DNA of 64,000 nt from Bacteroidota bacterium (GCA_016183805.1 JACPDX010000012.1:3195-67194); one strand, 5' to 3'; counted from the stretch's first letter, positions 28,755-37,404 are shown. A program made the numbers and translations. The notes: generated by a model not told the origin, from the letters alone.

Positions 28755-30218
28755 CTATTGATACTCGTAAGCCCCGGCATCTGGAAAACCATTTCTTGGG
28801 TTTTCATCATGGTCGAGAATTACACTACTTGCAATACCTATATTAATGGCAGGAGACCCGGATGTTAAATGATAATTGTGGGTGGTATAATCAGCAAAAA
28901 TAGAGGTGTTACCTGGATTTATAATGTTATTACTCACATTACCCGTTATGCCATAAGATGTTTTTATAACACAGTAGTTTATGGCATAATTAATAAAACC
29001 AACTGGTGGTTGAGCTATGTCAAATTCGTTATCTACATTTCCATAAATAATGGAGTTTAAAAAGTTTAACGAATCGATATTTCGTACTTGAATAGCTCCG
29101 TTAATATCCTGATAATAGTTTTGGGCAAAAACAGCAGGAGTTTGACGAACCCCATCGGGCCAATAGTTGGCAATGGTAGCATGACTAAAAATGTATTTTC
29201 CTCCACCAGTAACCAACAAGTTGTATTGTCCACAATTAGTGATTAAAGTATTTTCGCTTTCAATAATAAAATTGGTGGCCAAAATACCAACCGCAGAAGC
29301 ATTGTGTATTTCGCAATTGTTTAGAATTAATTTATTGGAGCTAATAGCAGTATTGGGTTCAAAAGGCAAGGTTTCTGCTTGTATGCCAACGTAGGCATTT
29401 TTTATAACGGCATAATTAAATACATTGTTTACACTGCCTTCGTTTATCCAAATTCTATCCCATTGCCCCGGAACATCCTTAAAACTAAAATCCAAACGAG
29501 TTCCTTGAAAGGTAACAGGGTCGGTTTTTGTGCCATTAACGTTTAGGTTTCCGCCTTTATACACCCATATACCTGAGTTGTTGTACAAATGAATTTTTAC
29601 GCCGGGGTTAATATTCAACACATCAGCAGAATCGATAACTAAATAACCATAAATTACATAAGGTTTGTCGTTTATCCAAGTTTGGTTAATAGGAGGGATG
29701 GAACCATTACAATCACCATCTAAACAAGAATATTTTGGCAAACCATTGGTAGGGAATACTTTTGGAGTAAAATAATGTGCATTTTGCCCCCAAGCAGCTA
29801 AATGAACATTTTGTTGATTTCCGTTGGTAACAAAAACAATATCATCTTCAACCACAAATGGCGATAATACATTATTGGGGTCGATGGTAACTTCTATAAA
29901 AATAAACAAACTGTCGTTGGCTTCAATTTCAACATTTGAATGAGTATTTCCGGCAACGCCATCCACATTTATTCGAAATTGAGAGCTTGAGCCTTTTGCA
30001 ACAGCAATAGTAGAAATGTTTACCGTTTTATCGTTACGGTTATAAACAGTAATTCTTCGGGTGGTGGAGCCTATGGTTGCAAAAACAGTATCGACAATTA
30101 ACGTATCGGTCGAAAACGACAGTCGAGCCGAACTATCGGTAATAATATCGTCCTTTCTACACGAAAATGTAGTTAAAATAATGATTAGTAATGATATGGT
30201 GGAAATATATTTTATCAT
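28755..30218 (-). CDS. Beta-helix lipoprotein with choice-of-anchor Q-type C-terminus, 487 aa
   Basis: Lipobox ILTTFSCRKDD (Cys20) is followed by an Ig-like segment (SFSTDTLIVDTVFATIGSTTRRITVYNRN, about 33-115) and a right-handed parallel beta-helix region (about 180-440) with repeated short strands such as VFNYAVIKNAYVGIQ and LILNNCEIHNASAVGILA. The end NPRNGFPDAGAYEYQ is the choice-of-anchor Q signature of Bacteroidota surface proteins. Probably an outer-membrane or surface lipoprotein that binds or acts on polysaccharide; no catalytic residues can be assigned. Confidence 0.78.
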   Translation of the reverse strand: MIKYISTISLLIIILTTFSCRKDDIITDSSARLSFSTDTLIVDTVFATIGSTTRRITVYNRNDKTVNISTIAVAKGSSSQFRINVDGVAGNTHSNVEIEANDSLFIFIEVTIDPNNVLSPFVVEDDIVFVTNGNQQNVHLAAWGQNAHYFTPKVFPTNGLPKYSCLDGDCNGSIPPINQTWINDKPYVIYGYLVIDSADVLNINPGVKIHLYNNSGIWVYKGGNLNVNGTKTDPVTFQGTRLDFSFKDVPGQWDRIWINEGSVNNVFNYAVIKNAYVGIQAETLPFEPNTAISSNKLILNNCEIHNASAVGILATNFIIESENTLITNCGQYNLLVTGGGKYIFSHATIANYWPDGVRQTPAVFAQNYYQDINGAIQVRNIDSLNFLNSIIYGNVDNEFDIAQPPVGFINYAINYCVIKTSYGITGNVSNNIINPGNTSIFADYTTHNYHLTSGSPAINIGIASSVILDHDENPRNGFPDAGAYEYQ

Positions 30219-30227
30219 GTTTGGTAA

Positions 30228-30300
30228 AATTAATGATTAGAGATTGGAAATTAGAGATTAATCTCCAATTGCCGATTTCAAATTTCTAATTTCAAATTTT
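30228..30300. repeat. Degenerate AT-rich simple repeat overlapping an ABC gene 3' end
   Basis: Alternating AGAGATTGGAAATTAGAGATT and GATTTCAAATTTCTAATTTC words. The part from 30278 encodes the last residues (KNLKLEI) of the ABC exporter. Related text encodes part of the signal peptide of the C1 peptidase at about 635-672. Confidence 0.55.
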
Positions 30301-32044
30301 TAAATTGATAATCGTATAATTTTTTATAATAACCTGATTTATTGATGAGTTCGTTATGGCTTCCTTCTTCAACAATTTGTCCCTTATCAATTACCAAAAT
30401 TTTTGTTGCATTTTTAATGGTTGATAAACGGTGTGCAACAATTATTGATGTTCTGCCTTTTGTCAGTACTTCTGTAGCGTGTTGTATCAGTGCTTCCGAT
30501 TCGCTATCAATGGAAGAGGTGGCTTCATCTAAAATTAAAATTTCGGGTTGATGAACATAGGCACGGATGAATGATATTAATTGTCGTTGACCAGCCGATA
30601 ATAATGCTCCACGTTCTTTTACATTATATTGATAACCACCGGGCAGTTGGCTAATAAAATGATGTGAGCCTACTTTTTTTGCTGCGTCAATTACTTGGCT
30701 TTCTGTTATATCAGGGCTGTAAAGTGTAATGTTGTTGTAAATGGTATCTGAAAATAAAAATACGTCTTGCAACACGACCGAAATGTGTTTACGTAAAAGA
30801 TTAATTTCTATGTCTTTAATGTTTATACCATCAATTAAAATTTCCCCTTTGTTTATTTCGTAATACCTGCCAATTAAATTAATAATAGAAGATTTACCTG
30901 CCCCGGTGGCACCAACCAGAGCCAAGGCTTCTCCTTTTTTTATGTTAAACGAAATGTCTTTTAATACCCATTCTTCATCAGTATAGGCAAACCACACATT
31001 TTTAAATTCAATATCTCCGTTTAAGTTTTGAGCAGTGAGAGTTCCGTTGTTTTCAATGGTAGCATCGGTATCGAGTAATCTAAAAACACGCTCAGAGCTT
31101 ACCATTCCTAATTGTAAGGTGTTGAAACGGTCTGCCAATTGACGAATTGGTCGATAAAGCATATAAATAAACAGGATGAAGGAAAAAATAACACCGGGAG
31201 TGGTATGTTGTACAATCACTTCTTTAAAACCATACCAAACCATTAAAGCAATGGAGGCTGCCGATAAAATCTCGACTACAGGAAAAAATACCGAATATGC
31301 CCAAACGGTTTTAATGTTTGCGTCTCTATGATTTTTATTGATTTCGGCAAATTTATTCATTTCAACCTGTTCACGGTTAAATACCTGAACAATTGACATT
31401 CCGGTAACATGTTCCTGAACAAAGGTGTTGAGTTTTGCAACTTCTTCACGCACTTCCTGAAAAGCCTTTTTAATCACTTTTTTAAATACGGATGTTGCCA
31501 AAAATAACAGTGGAATAGGGATGAGGGTTATTAATGCTAAATCCCATTGTTTGTATAGCATGTAGCAAATGATGGTAAAAATTTTAAGTAAATCGCCAAT
31601 AATAACTAAAATACCACCTGAAAACATTTCAGCAATGGTTTCAATATCTGAAACAGTTCTGGTTACTAATTGTCCGATAGGCGTTTTGTCGAAATGTTGT
31701 AATTTGAATTCCAGCACATGTTTAAATACTTGATTTCTTAAATCCCGAATGACATTCTGACCCAATAAATTTCCCAAATAATTAAAAACGTATTCAAAAG
31801 TTGATTCTATCAATAAAAATCCGATTAAAATAATGGTCATGACTAACAAACCTTGTGCATCAAAATTTTTAATGTTTTCGTCGATGGTTTTTTGTATCAA
31901 TACTGGTCGGACTAAAGCCACAAATGCTAACACAATACCGATAAAAGCTGTAAAATAAAACACTCCTTTGTATGGATTGATGTATTTCATTATTCGTTTA
32001 AATAATGAAAAATCGAAAGCTTTTCCTGATACGCTGTTTGCCAA
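30278..32044 (-). CDS. ABC exporter (MsbA/multidrug-type half-transporter), 588 aa
   Basis: Six transmembrane helices (about 20-310) fused to an ATPase: Walker A GATGAGKSSIINLIG (about 373-387), Q loop VVLQDVFLFSD, signature LLSAGQRQLISFIRA (LSAGQ in place of LSGGQ, an accepted variant), Walker B ILILDEATSSID and the switch His in VAHRLSTI. Works as a dimer exporting lipids, peptides or drugs; substrate unknown. It starts 6 bp downstream of truA and may be co-transcribed with it. Confidence 0.92.
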   Translation of the reverse strand: MANSVSGKAFDFSLFKRIMKYINPYKGVFYFTAFIGIVLAFVALVRPVLIQKTIDENIKNFDAQGLLVMTIILIGFLLIESTFEYVFNYLGNLLGQNVIRDLRNQVFKHVLEFKLQHFDKTPIGQLVTRTVSDIETIAEMFSGGILVIIGDLLKIFTIICYMLYKQWDLALITLIPIPLLFLATSVFKKVIKKAFQEVREEVAKLNTFVQEHVTGMSIVQVFNREQVEMNKFAEINKNHRDANIKTVWAYSVFFPVVEILSAASIALMVWYGFKEVIVQHTTPGVIFSFILFIYMLYRPIRQLADRFNTLQLGMVSSERVFRLLDTDATIENNGTLTAQNLNGDIEFKNVWFAYTDEEWVLKDISFNIKKGEALALVGATGAGKSSIINLIGRYYEINKGEILIDGINIKDIEINLLRKHISVVLQDVFLFSDTIYNNITLYSPDITESQVIDAAKKVGSHHFISQLPGGYQYNVKERGALLSAGQRQLISFIRAYVHQPEILILDEATSSIDSESEALIQHATEVLTKGRTSIIVAHRLSTIKNATKILVIDKGQIVEEGSHNELINKSGYYKKLYDYQFKNLKLEI

Positions 32045-32050
32045 TTTTAA

Positions 32051-32794
32051 TTACTTTTTTAAGAATGGATAGTTCACTTCGGTTAAATATAATCCATGTG
32101 CCGGAACACTTGCTCCTGCACTTGAACGATTTTTTGAAGCTATTATTTTGTGTATGGAGTTTACGGGAATTTTTTCTTGCCCAATTTCAATCAAAGTACC
32201 AACAATTGCCCGTACCATGTTGCGTAAAAAACGATTGGCAGTTATGGTAAATATGAGTACATCGTTTTTCATTTCCCACTTCGCAAAACTTATCTCACAA
32301 ATGTTGGTGGTGGTACCGGTTCTGCTTTTGCTGAAACTCGAAAAATCGGTTTGTTGAATCAATAAATCGGCTGCTTTGTTCATCAAATCAATACTTAGTT
32401 TTGAGGGCAAATAATAGGCACTATCAGTAAAAAAAGGATTTTTATGCTGAATAATCCAATATTCGTAAGTGCGTGAAGTGGCAGAATAACGAGCATGTTT
32501 TTTATCGGGAACCTGAAAAACCGATGAGCAGGAAATATCTTTTGGTAAAAGACTATTTAATTTATACACCAGTTGATTTTCTTCAAATAAAATTTCAGTA
32601 TCAAAATGAGCAACATAATGTTTGGCATGAACACCAGTATCGGTTCTCCCACAACCTAAAACTAAAATTTCTTCTTGTAAAAATATAGACAACGCTTTAT
32701 TTATTTCTGCCTGAACGCTGTGTGCATTTTCCTGAATTTGCCAGCCGTGATAGTTGGTGCCATTGTACTGTATTTCTAAAAAAAATCTACTCAT
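32051..32794 (-). CDS. truA: tRNA pseudouridine(38-40) synthase TruA, 247 aa
   Basis: TruA converts uridines 38-40 of tRNA anticodon arms to pseudouridine. Motifs: N-terminal LEIQYNGTNYHGWQIQ, catalytic GCGRTDTGVHAKHYVAHFD with the nucleophilic Asp, and FLRNMVRAIVGTLIEIG near the C-terminus. The ATG at 32794 (MSRFFLEIQ) is chosen over an upstream TTG at 32806, which overlaps a TAATTTTG promoter element (32804-32811, minus strand). Length is typical. Confidence 0.95.
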   Translation of the reverse strand: MSRFFLEIQYNGTNYHGWQIQENAHSVQAEINKALSIFLQEEILVLGCGRTDTGVHAKHYVAHFDTEILFEENQLVYKLNSLLPKDISCSSVFQVPDKKHARYSATSRTYEYWIIQHKNPFFTDSAYYLPSKLSIDLMNKAADLLIQQTDFSSFSKSRTGTTTNICEISFAKWEMKNDVLIFTITANRFLRNMVRAIVGTLIEIGQEKIPVNSIHKIIASKNRSSAGASVPAHGLYLTEVNYPFLKK

Positions 32795-32803
32795 AACGAA
32801 TGG

Positions 32804-32811
32804 CAAAATTA
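32804..32811 (-). promoter_or_regulatory. Putative -7 element for truA
   Basis: Minus strand reads TAATTTTG (TAnnTTTG), 9 nt before the truA ATG at 32794; decides against the upstream TTG start. Confidence 0.45.
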
Positions 32812-33050
32812 AACATTATCAGTTAGAAAATTTGTCGCAAAACATTTTGCCTTAGAAAGAAACACGAATTATTATCACGTCTTAAATGAGCAAGGTTTAA
32901 CAGGTTTTAGTTGGTAAACAATCCATAAGTTTCAAATTTTCTCATCTAAACAAACGTCTGAATACTCATCAGTCTTATGCTGTAAAATAAAGACCTGCTG
33001 ATTTTAGGTAACTTAAAATAGTGTAATTTTAGCCCATAAATAAAGTATCC

Positions 33051-34829
33051 TTGGATTTAAAAAAAAATACATCTCTTATAAATGTTGAAATTCAGCAACA
33101 ACAAGAAATTCAGGATTTAATAAAACAATCGGAAGAAATACTTGCTACCCAATTTACAAAAGCTGTAGAATGTGCCGAACAGGCAAAAGAACTTGCTCAA
33201 AAACATTTTTTTACCAAAGAACTGGCAGATAGCTTAAAGCAGTTGTCGTTGTGTTATGCCTATATTTCTGATTATGGAAAGGTAATGCGTACAGCTTTAG
33301 AGGCGATGGATTTATACATAAGTTGTAACAATTATGGGGGAGAAGCCGAATGTTTAAATATTTTGGGTGGGGTTTATAATTTTTTACAAGATTATAACAA
33401 GCGTTTGGAGTGTAACCTTAAATGTTTAGTACTTAGAAAAAAAGCAAACGACGAAAAAGGTCAAATTACTACTTACAATAATATTGGCGATACTTATACC
33501 GTAATGCAGGATTATGAAAATGCATTAAAATATTTTAATATTTGTTTAACATTCGACTTAACCAATCGAATGAAAGCTATTGTTTATTATAATATTGGCG
33601 AGGTTAATTATTTTAAAAAAGAGTATAAAATTGCTCAAGAATTTATACAAAAAGGATTGGCATTTGGTATTGAAACCGACTATTGGCAAATTATTATTGC
33701 TGCCTACCAAATGCAAGCCAATATTTTGTTGCTCGATAAAAAGTACAACGAAGCCATAGAAATACTAACTAAAGCTTTTGAAATTTCTAAACTAAAAAAA
33801 TCGAAAGAAGATCAATATCCTTTGTTTGAGTTGTTTTCGAAAGCATATTCGGGGTTAAAAGATTATAAAAATGCATATCAATATTTAAATAAATACAATA
33901 ACCTTAAAAATGAGTTGCACAGTTTAAACAATGCCCAAAAACTCAAGAAAATTGAATTTGAACATCAGCTTCGAAGCTTAACTTCAGAAACCGATGAGAT
34001 AAAGAAAAAAAACACACAAATTGTTGCTGCATTTAAAAAAATTGAAATTCAGCGAAACGAAATTGAAAGTAAAAATATTGCGATAACCGATAGTATTCAT
34101 TATGCTAAACGTATTCAGTTTGCCATTTTACCTTCCGATAAAAAAGTGAAAACCCATTTAAAAAACTGTTTTGTTTTTTATCAGCCCAAAGACATTGTTA
34201 GCGGAGATTTTTATTGGGTAGAGCAGGTAAACGACGAAATTATTTTTTCGGTTATAGATTGCACCGGACATGGTGTGCCAGGTGCTTTTGTAAGTTTAAT
34301 AGCTTACAACATGATTAATAAAGTGGTGCTTGAAAATCAGATAACGAAGCCCGCAGAAATTTTAAATAAAATGGACGAATTGATGCAAAGTTTGTTTAAA
34401 AATTCGGAGGAAAATATTAGAGATGGGGTGGACATGGGAATCTGTTCTTACAATATAAAAACCAACGAACTTAATTTTGCCGGAGCTTTTCATTCGTTAT
34501 TTGTTTGTGAAGGTAATGAGTTAAACGAAATAAAAGGAAACAGAGAATCGATTGGCTTTTCTATTTATGAAAAGAAAAAGGATTTTGTAAATCATAAAAT
34601 AACGCTTAAAAAAGGGACTACTTTATATTTATGTACCGATGGGTTGCCCGATCAATTTGGAGGAATAAAAGGTAAAAAATTAAAGTGGAAAGGAGTAAAA
34701 GAAAAACTAATGGAATGGCATAAGCAACCTATTAGCCAACAAAAAAATGCCGTAAAAACATTTTTTAATGTTTGGAAAAACGACCTCGAACAATTGGACG
34801 ATGTTTGTATCATAGGCGTTAGAATATGA
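33051..34829 (+). CDS. TPR-domain SpoIIE/PP2C-type serine phosphatase, 592 aa
   Basis: N-terminal TPR repeats (about 20-290: ANDEKGQITTYNNIGDTYTVMQDY, then LDKKYNEAIEILTKAFEI), a coiled-coil linker (about 290-345, LRSLTSETDEIKKKN) and a SpoIIE phosphatase domain (about 350-592) with metal-binding motifs DIVSGDFYW, VIDCTGHGVPGAFVS and LCTDGLPDQF, ending QLDDVCIIGVRI. Such proteins regulate anti-sigma-factor antagonists or other phosphoproteins. The start is TTG with no in-frame ATG nearby; a TAATTTTA near-promoter is just upstream. The final ten codons and the DNA after them are duplicated at 37172-37282. Confidence 0.88.
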   Translation: MDLKKNTSLINVEIQQQQEIQDLIKQSEEILATQFTKAVECAEQAKELAQKHFFTKELADSLKQLSLCYAYISDYGKVMRTALEAMDLYISCNNYGGEAECLNILGGVYNFLQDYNKRLECNLKCLVLRKKANDEKGQITTYNNIGDTYTVMQDYENALKYFNICLTFDLTNRMKAIVYYNIGEVNYFKKEYKIAQEFIQKGLAFGIETDYWQIIIAAYQMQANILLLDKKYNEAIEILTKAFEISKLKKSKEDQYPLFELFSKAYSGLKDYKNAYQYLNKYNNLKNELHSLNNAQKLKKIEFEHQLRSLTSETDEIKKKNTQIVAAFKKIEIQRNEIESKNIAITDSIHYAKRIQFAILPSDKKVKTHLKNCFVFYQPKDIVSGDFYWVEQVNDEIIFSVIDCTGHGVPGAFVSLIAYNMINKVVLENQITKPAEILNKMDELMQSLFKNSEENIRDGVDMGICSYNIKTNELNFAGAFHSLFVCEGNELNEIKGNRESIGFSIYEKKKDFVNHKITLKKGTTLYLCTDGLPDQFGGIKGKKLKWKGVKEKLMEWHKQPISQQKNAVKTFFNVWKNDLEQLDDVCIIGVRI

Positions 34830-34883
34830 TGCGAAGTTTGCCCTGAGCGAAGCCGAATGGGTGTTATCGGTGTGAGAGTTTGA
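34797..34883 (+). repeat. Direct repeat, left copy: 3' end of the SpoIIE phosphatase gene and flank
   Basis: The first 34 nt (34797-34830), coding for DDVCIIGVRI and the stop, are identical to 37172-37205; similarity continues through AAGTTT.CCCTGAG and ends at GGTGTGAGAGTTTGA. The two copies bracket the HipBST-like module. The remainder of the 292-bp spacer (34884-35121) shows nothing recognisable. Confidence 0.85.
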
Positions 34884-35121
34884 TATAAAGAATAAACACC
34901 TTATCTGATTAGGCATAGAACACGAACTTGACCTACAGCCTAACTAAAAATCCATAAACAGTAGCCATAGCAGTCTAAAAAACAACGGTGGAAAAACAAC
35001 AAATATGGTTTTTTTAAAGTCTTTTTTCAAACTTCAAAACAAGCTTTTAGCCAATTAAATTTTAAAGTAAAGTGTTACTAAAAATCTCCTTGAAATTCTT
35101 TTATTTAGGGGGAAGATTTCT

Positions 35122-36090
35122 TTATTTTAATTCTAAAGCAGATGCTCTTTGTCTAATCAATTGAATGTATTGTTCCTTTAATTCATCATTTAAAAAACTT
35201 ATCTGAATTAGTTCTTCAAATTGATTTAATAGAGATCCATATTTTGAAAATATTTTCTCAGTTATGGTTGAAGCAATTTTCAAGTTGGTTGCAAGTGCAA
35301 TAAAATCCTTTTTTCTGATTTTATTTTTCTTACCGTTTAAATGTAATGCCATCTGTTCTATGTCGTATTTTCCCATTACCAAATTGCTTGAAATTAAATC
35401 ATAGGCAGGTGATAACCGATATTGATGGTCTTCATTCTTAATCATCGAGAAGTTCTTCAAGTGCAAATCAGAATTGCCGATTAAAAAAGAAAAAACTGAT
35501 ATATCGAAGAATGTAATTAAATCTATACCAGGTGCTGAAGAATACTTTGCAATAGTTTTTCCAACTTGTTCCATGGTACTGCTATCGTATTTGCTTCTGC
35601 CTGTACTTGGCACTTCCATTAACTGGCAAAAATCCTCCATTGGAATTTTCTTTCCTTTCACCCTATCAAATCTTTTTGTTACATAGGTCAATTGACCTGA
35701 TGTTATTCTTAATAATGAATGTGAAGCTGTTTTTATTCTTGCCAGTTCAGCTAAATGCATGGTTAAGTCTTCATTTTCGGGAAGCGATGGATACAATTCT
35801 GATTGCGGTTTTAAAATATATTGTCCCCACAGACCTACTATTGTTAATCTTGATTTTTTCGGATCGTTGGGATCTACGTGAAGATTCAATGATAATTTTG
35901 GCTGAACTCCAGGTATGGTTACACTTAGTTCCGTAATTTGTTTTGCCATTTCCATTAACTCCTTTTTACTCAATGAGAGTATTGGTGGTGTTTCTAAACC
36001 AAAAAACTGCTTACTGCATGGAGGATGAAAATCAATTTGACCATCACTCAATGGTTTATAACAATATAAACATTGCTTATTTGCTTTCAT
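35122..36090 (-). CDS. HipT-like serine/threonine kinase toxin (C-terminal HipA part), 322 aa
   Basis: The protein carries the HipA kinase core without the N-terminal subdomain. Motifs: a Cys/His cluster CLYC...FHPPC at 7-25 (possible Zn site), Gly-rich loop SVTIPGVQPKLS (56-67), ATP Lys in QYILKP (about 94), catalytic loop IGNSDLHLKNF (Asp208, Asn213) and metal-binding SPAYDLI (Asp231). HipA-family toxins phosphorylate aminoacyl-tRNA synthetases. Ser56 and Thr58 sit where HipA/HipT loops are autophosphorylated. Its ATG overlaps the end of the HipS-like gene by 14 nt, indicating coupled translation. Target unknown. Confidence 0.87.
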   Translation of the reverse strand: MKANKQCLYCYKPLSDGQIDFHPPCSKQFFGLETPPILSLSKKELMEMAKQITELSVTIPGVQPKLSLNLHVDPNDPKKSRLTIVGLWGQYILKPQSELYPSLPENEDLTMHLAELARIKTASHSLLRITSGQLTYVTKRFDRVKGKKIPMEDFCQLMEVPSTGRSKYDSSTMEQVGKTIAKYSSAPGIDLITFFDISVFSFLIGNSDLHLKNFSMIKNEDHQYRLSPAYDLISSNLVMGKYDIEQMALHLNGKKNKIRKKDFIALATNLKIASTITEKIFSKYGSLLNQFEELIQISFLNDELKEQYIQLIRQRASALELK

Positions 36091-36433
36091 TACTTTCTAT
36101 TCTTTTAATGCTAATCGCACCAATGCAGTTACCACAAACACTTAATAATAATTCCATTCTGTCTTTCTCATTCAACTTCCAATTCTTTAAAGCAACATTT
36201 AAAAGAAATCCTTCTGGAATTAATCCGTCAAAAAACGGGATTAAATTTTCTTCATTGCGATATGGTTCTTCACGAACCGGTAAGGTTTGACTTATCGGGC
36301 CGTGAATAGGATTTTTAATATACTCTTTATTGTATTCAAAAAAATATCCGTTCTTATTCTTATCATCGTTACCAATAATCTGATAAACCATACCAACTGT
36401 TGCATCGTGAAATTTTACTATCCCTTTTTTCAT
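36077..36433 (-). CDS. HipS-like protein (HipA N-terminal subdomain), 118 aa
   Basis: Matches the N-terminal (Couple_hipA) subdomain of HipA: VGMVYQIIGNDDKNKNGYFF, ISQTLPVREEPY, and NLIPFFDGLIPEGFLLNVALKNWKL. In tripartite HipBST systems this piece is a separate protein that acts as the antitoxin. It lies between the HipB-like and HipT-like genes in B-S-T order on the minus strand, overlapping the toxin start. The split looks ancestral rather than a recent frameshift, because the toxin has its own start codon and an extra Cys/His N-terminus. Confidence 0.82.
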   Translation of the reverse strand: MKKGIVKFHDATVGMVYQIIGNDDKNKNGYFFEYNKEYIKNPIHGPISQTLPVREEPYRNEENLIPFFDGLIPEGFLLNVALKNWKLNEKDRMELLLSVCGNCIGAISIKRIESNESK

Positions 36434-36570
36434 GTGTAGATATTTATTATTCGTTCATTTTTGTTGTTAATTAATGTACTCATGAGCTCATTTCGTTCGG
36501 TTGTTTTTTTATGTCAGATGGAATACGCCATATTCTCATTTCTGTTTGTATGCTATGGTATATGGCTATT

Positions 36571-37014
36571 TCATAATGTTTGAAGATTAATGTCAGCGAT
36601 TTCATTTTGTTTTACTTCAACGAATAAAGAGTCGTCTTTTTTTTCTTTCCATTCAAGTGCTTTTGGATTAGGAAGTACTTTCCAGGCAATGATATTGCTT
36701 TTTTCATCTCTAACTTCACTCATCAAAAATCCTACAACTTGTTTTTTATCTGTCTTTGTAATTGTAACCGCCTTATTGATAAAGGTGTACCAAATTTGCC
36801 ATGGATCATTTGCATTAACGTTGGGACCAAGATGAAAACCAAAAAAAGAAAGCACTTCATTTACCTTATCGAGACGTAATTTTGAACGACCTTGTTCCAA
36901 ATCACGAATAAAATGAATACCTAAGCCAGTCATTTCTGCCAGTTGTTCTTGTGTTAACTTTTGCTTTTCCCTGTGGTACTTAACAAAAGCTGCTATGTTG
37001 CTTATTGTTTTCAT
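36571..37014 (-). CDS. HipB-like antitoxin/regulator with XRE helix-turn-helix, 147 aa
   Basis: An XRE helix-turn-helix (about 8-62: YHREKQKLTQEQLAEMTGLG, HFIRDLEQGRSKLRLDKVNEVL) precedes an 80-residue C-terminal extension with no recognised domain. It should bind DNA as a dimer and repress its own operon with the HipS/HipT proteins. Two 17-bp palindromes of one type lie directly upstream (37015-37031 and 37054-37070), the proximal one abutting the ATG. A 137-bp gap follows before hipS, with a GCCATAT/ATATGGC inverted repeat. Confidence 0.85.
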   Translation of the reverse strand: MKTISNIAAFVKYHREKQKLTQEQLAEMTGLGIHFIRDLEQGRSKLRLDKVNEVLSFFGFHLGPNVNANDPWQIWYTFINKAVTITKTDKKQVVGFLMSEVRDEKSNIIAWKVLPNPKALEWKEKKDDSLFVEVKQNEIADINLQTL

Positions 37015-37031
37015 TATACAAAAATTGTATA
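37015..37031. promoter_or_regulatory. Proximal operator-like palindrome of the HipBST module
   Basis: TATACAAAAATTGTATA, TATACA/TGTATA half sites, immediately upstream of the HipB-like ATG. Same layout as the distal copy at 37054-37070 (39-bp spacing). Confidence 0.7.
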
Positions 37032-37053
37032 TTATTTTAGTTAATCGGTATTA

Positions 37054-37070
37054 TATACAAAAATAGTATA
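37054..37070. promoter_or_regulatory. Distal operator-like palindrome containing the promoter element
   Basis: TATACAAAAATAGTATA, TATAC/GTATA half sites. On the minus strand it contains TATTTTTG (37065-37058), a perfect TAnnTTTG element, so a repressor bound here would block the promoter. Confidence 0.7.
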
Positions 37071-37171
37071 AATTATTAATATATTGAATAATTATACGAA
37101 ATTTACACATTACTCTGACAGAAACTGTTTCAAATCAAACTTTTCGGATTTAAGATTTGCTGGAAACTTTA

Positions 37172-37282
37172 GACGATGTTTGTATCATAGGCGTTAGAAT
37201 ATGATACAAAGTTTACCCTGAGTAATGTCTCACTGAGCATGTCGAAGTGTTACCGAATGGTATTACCGGTGTGAGAGTTTGA
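37172..37282 (+). repeat. Direct repeat, right copy: duplicated 3' end of the SpoIIE phosphatase gene
   Basis: GACGATGTTTGTATCATAGG and the following 14 nt match 34797-34830 exactly. The upstream codons read D-L-L-E-T-L before DDVCIIGVRI, similar but not identical to the intact gene (NDLEQL), with an in-frame stop just before. An extra 24 nt (CTCACTGAGCATGTCGAAGTG type palindromic word) separates the two conserved blocks. It may be the remnant of a tandem paralogue or a duplicated insertion target. Confidence 0.82.
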
Positions 37283-37372
37283 CGGAGTCAATTCTCGTGT
37301 AAGTCAAAATATTGAAATATTTATTTTTTTACCTATTTATAGTATTACTTATGTAGCTGCCATAACGTTTTG

Positions 37373-37404
37373 AATAAAGCACGCTTCAATGCACTTTATT
37401 TTTT
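37373..37404 (+). terminator. Possible plus-strand terminator beyond the right repeat
   Basis: AATAAAGCA pairs with TGC(A)CTTTATT and is followed by TTTT. No plus-strand gene now lies directly before it, so it may be the old terminator of the phosphatase locus. The rest of 37015-37417 holds the operators and the right repeat. Confidence 0.4.

Noticed and set aside
30228-30300. CRISPR-like array in the repeat-rich spacer
   Set aside because: Repeat words are short, irregular and not separated by unique spacers; no cas genes occur.
35607-36290. Plus-strand open frames over the HipT and HipS genes
   Set aside because: They are antisense to clear HipA-family proteins with intact motifs.
36077-36433. 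Reading hipS/hipT as one hipA gene broken by a frameshift
   Set aside because: The toxin frame has its own ATG, a coupled 14-nt overlap and an extra Cys/His N-terminus, and the B-S-T order matches known tripartite systems.
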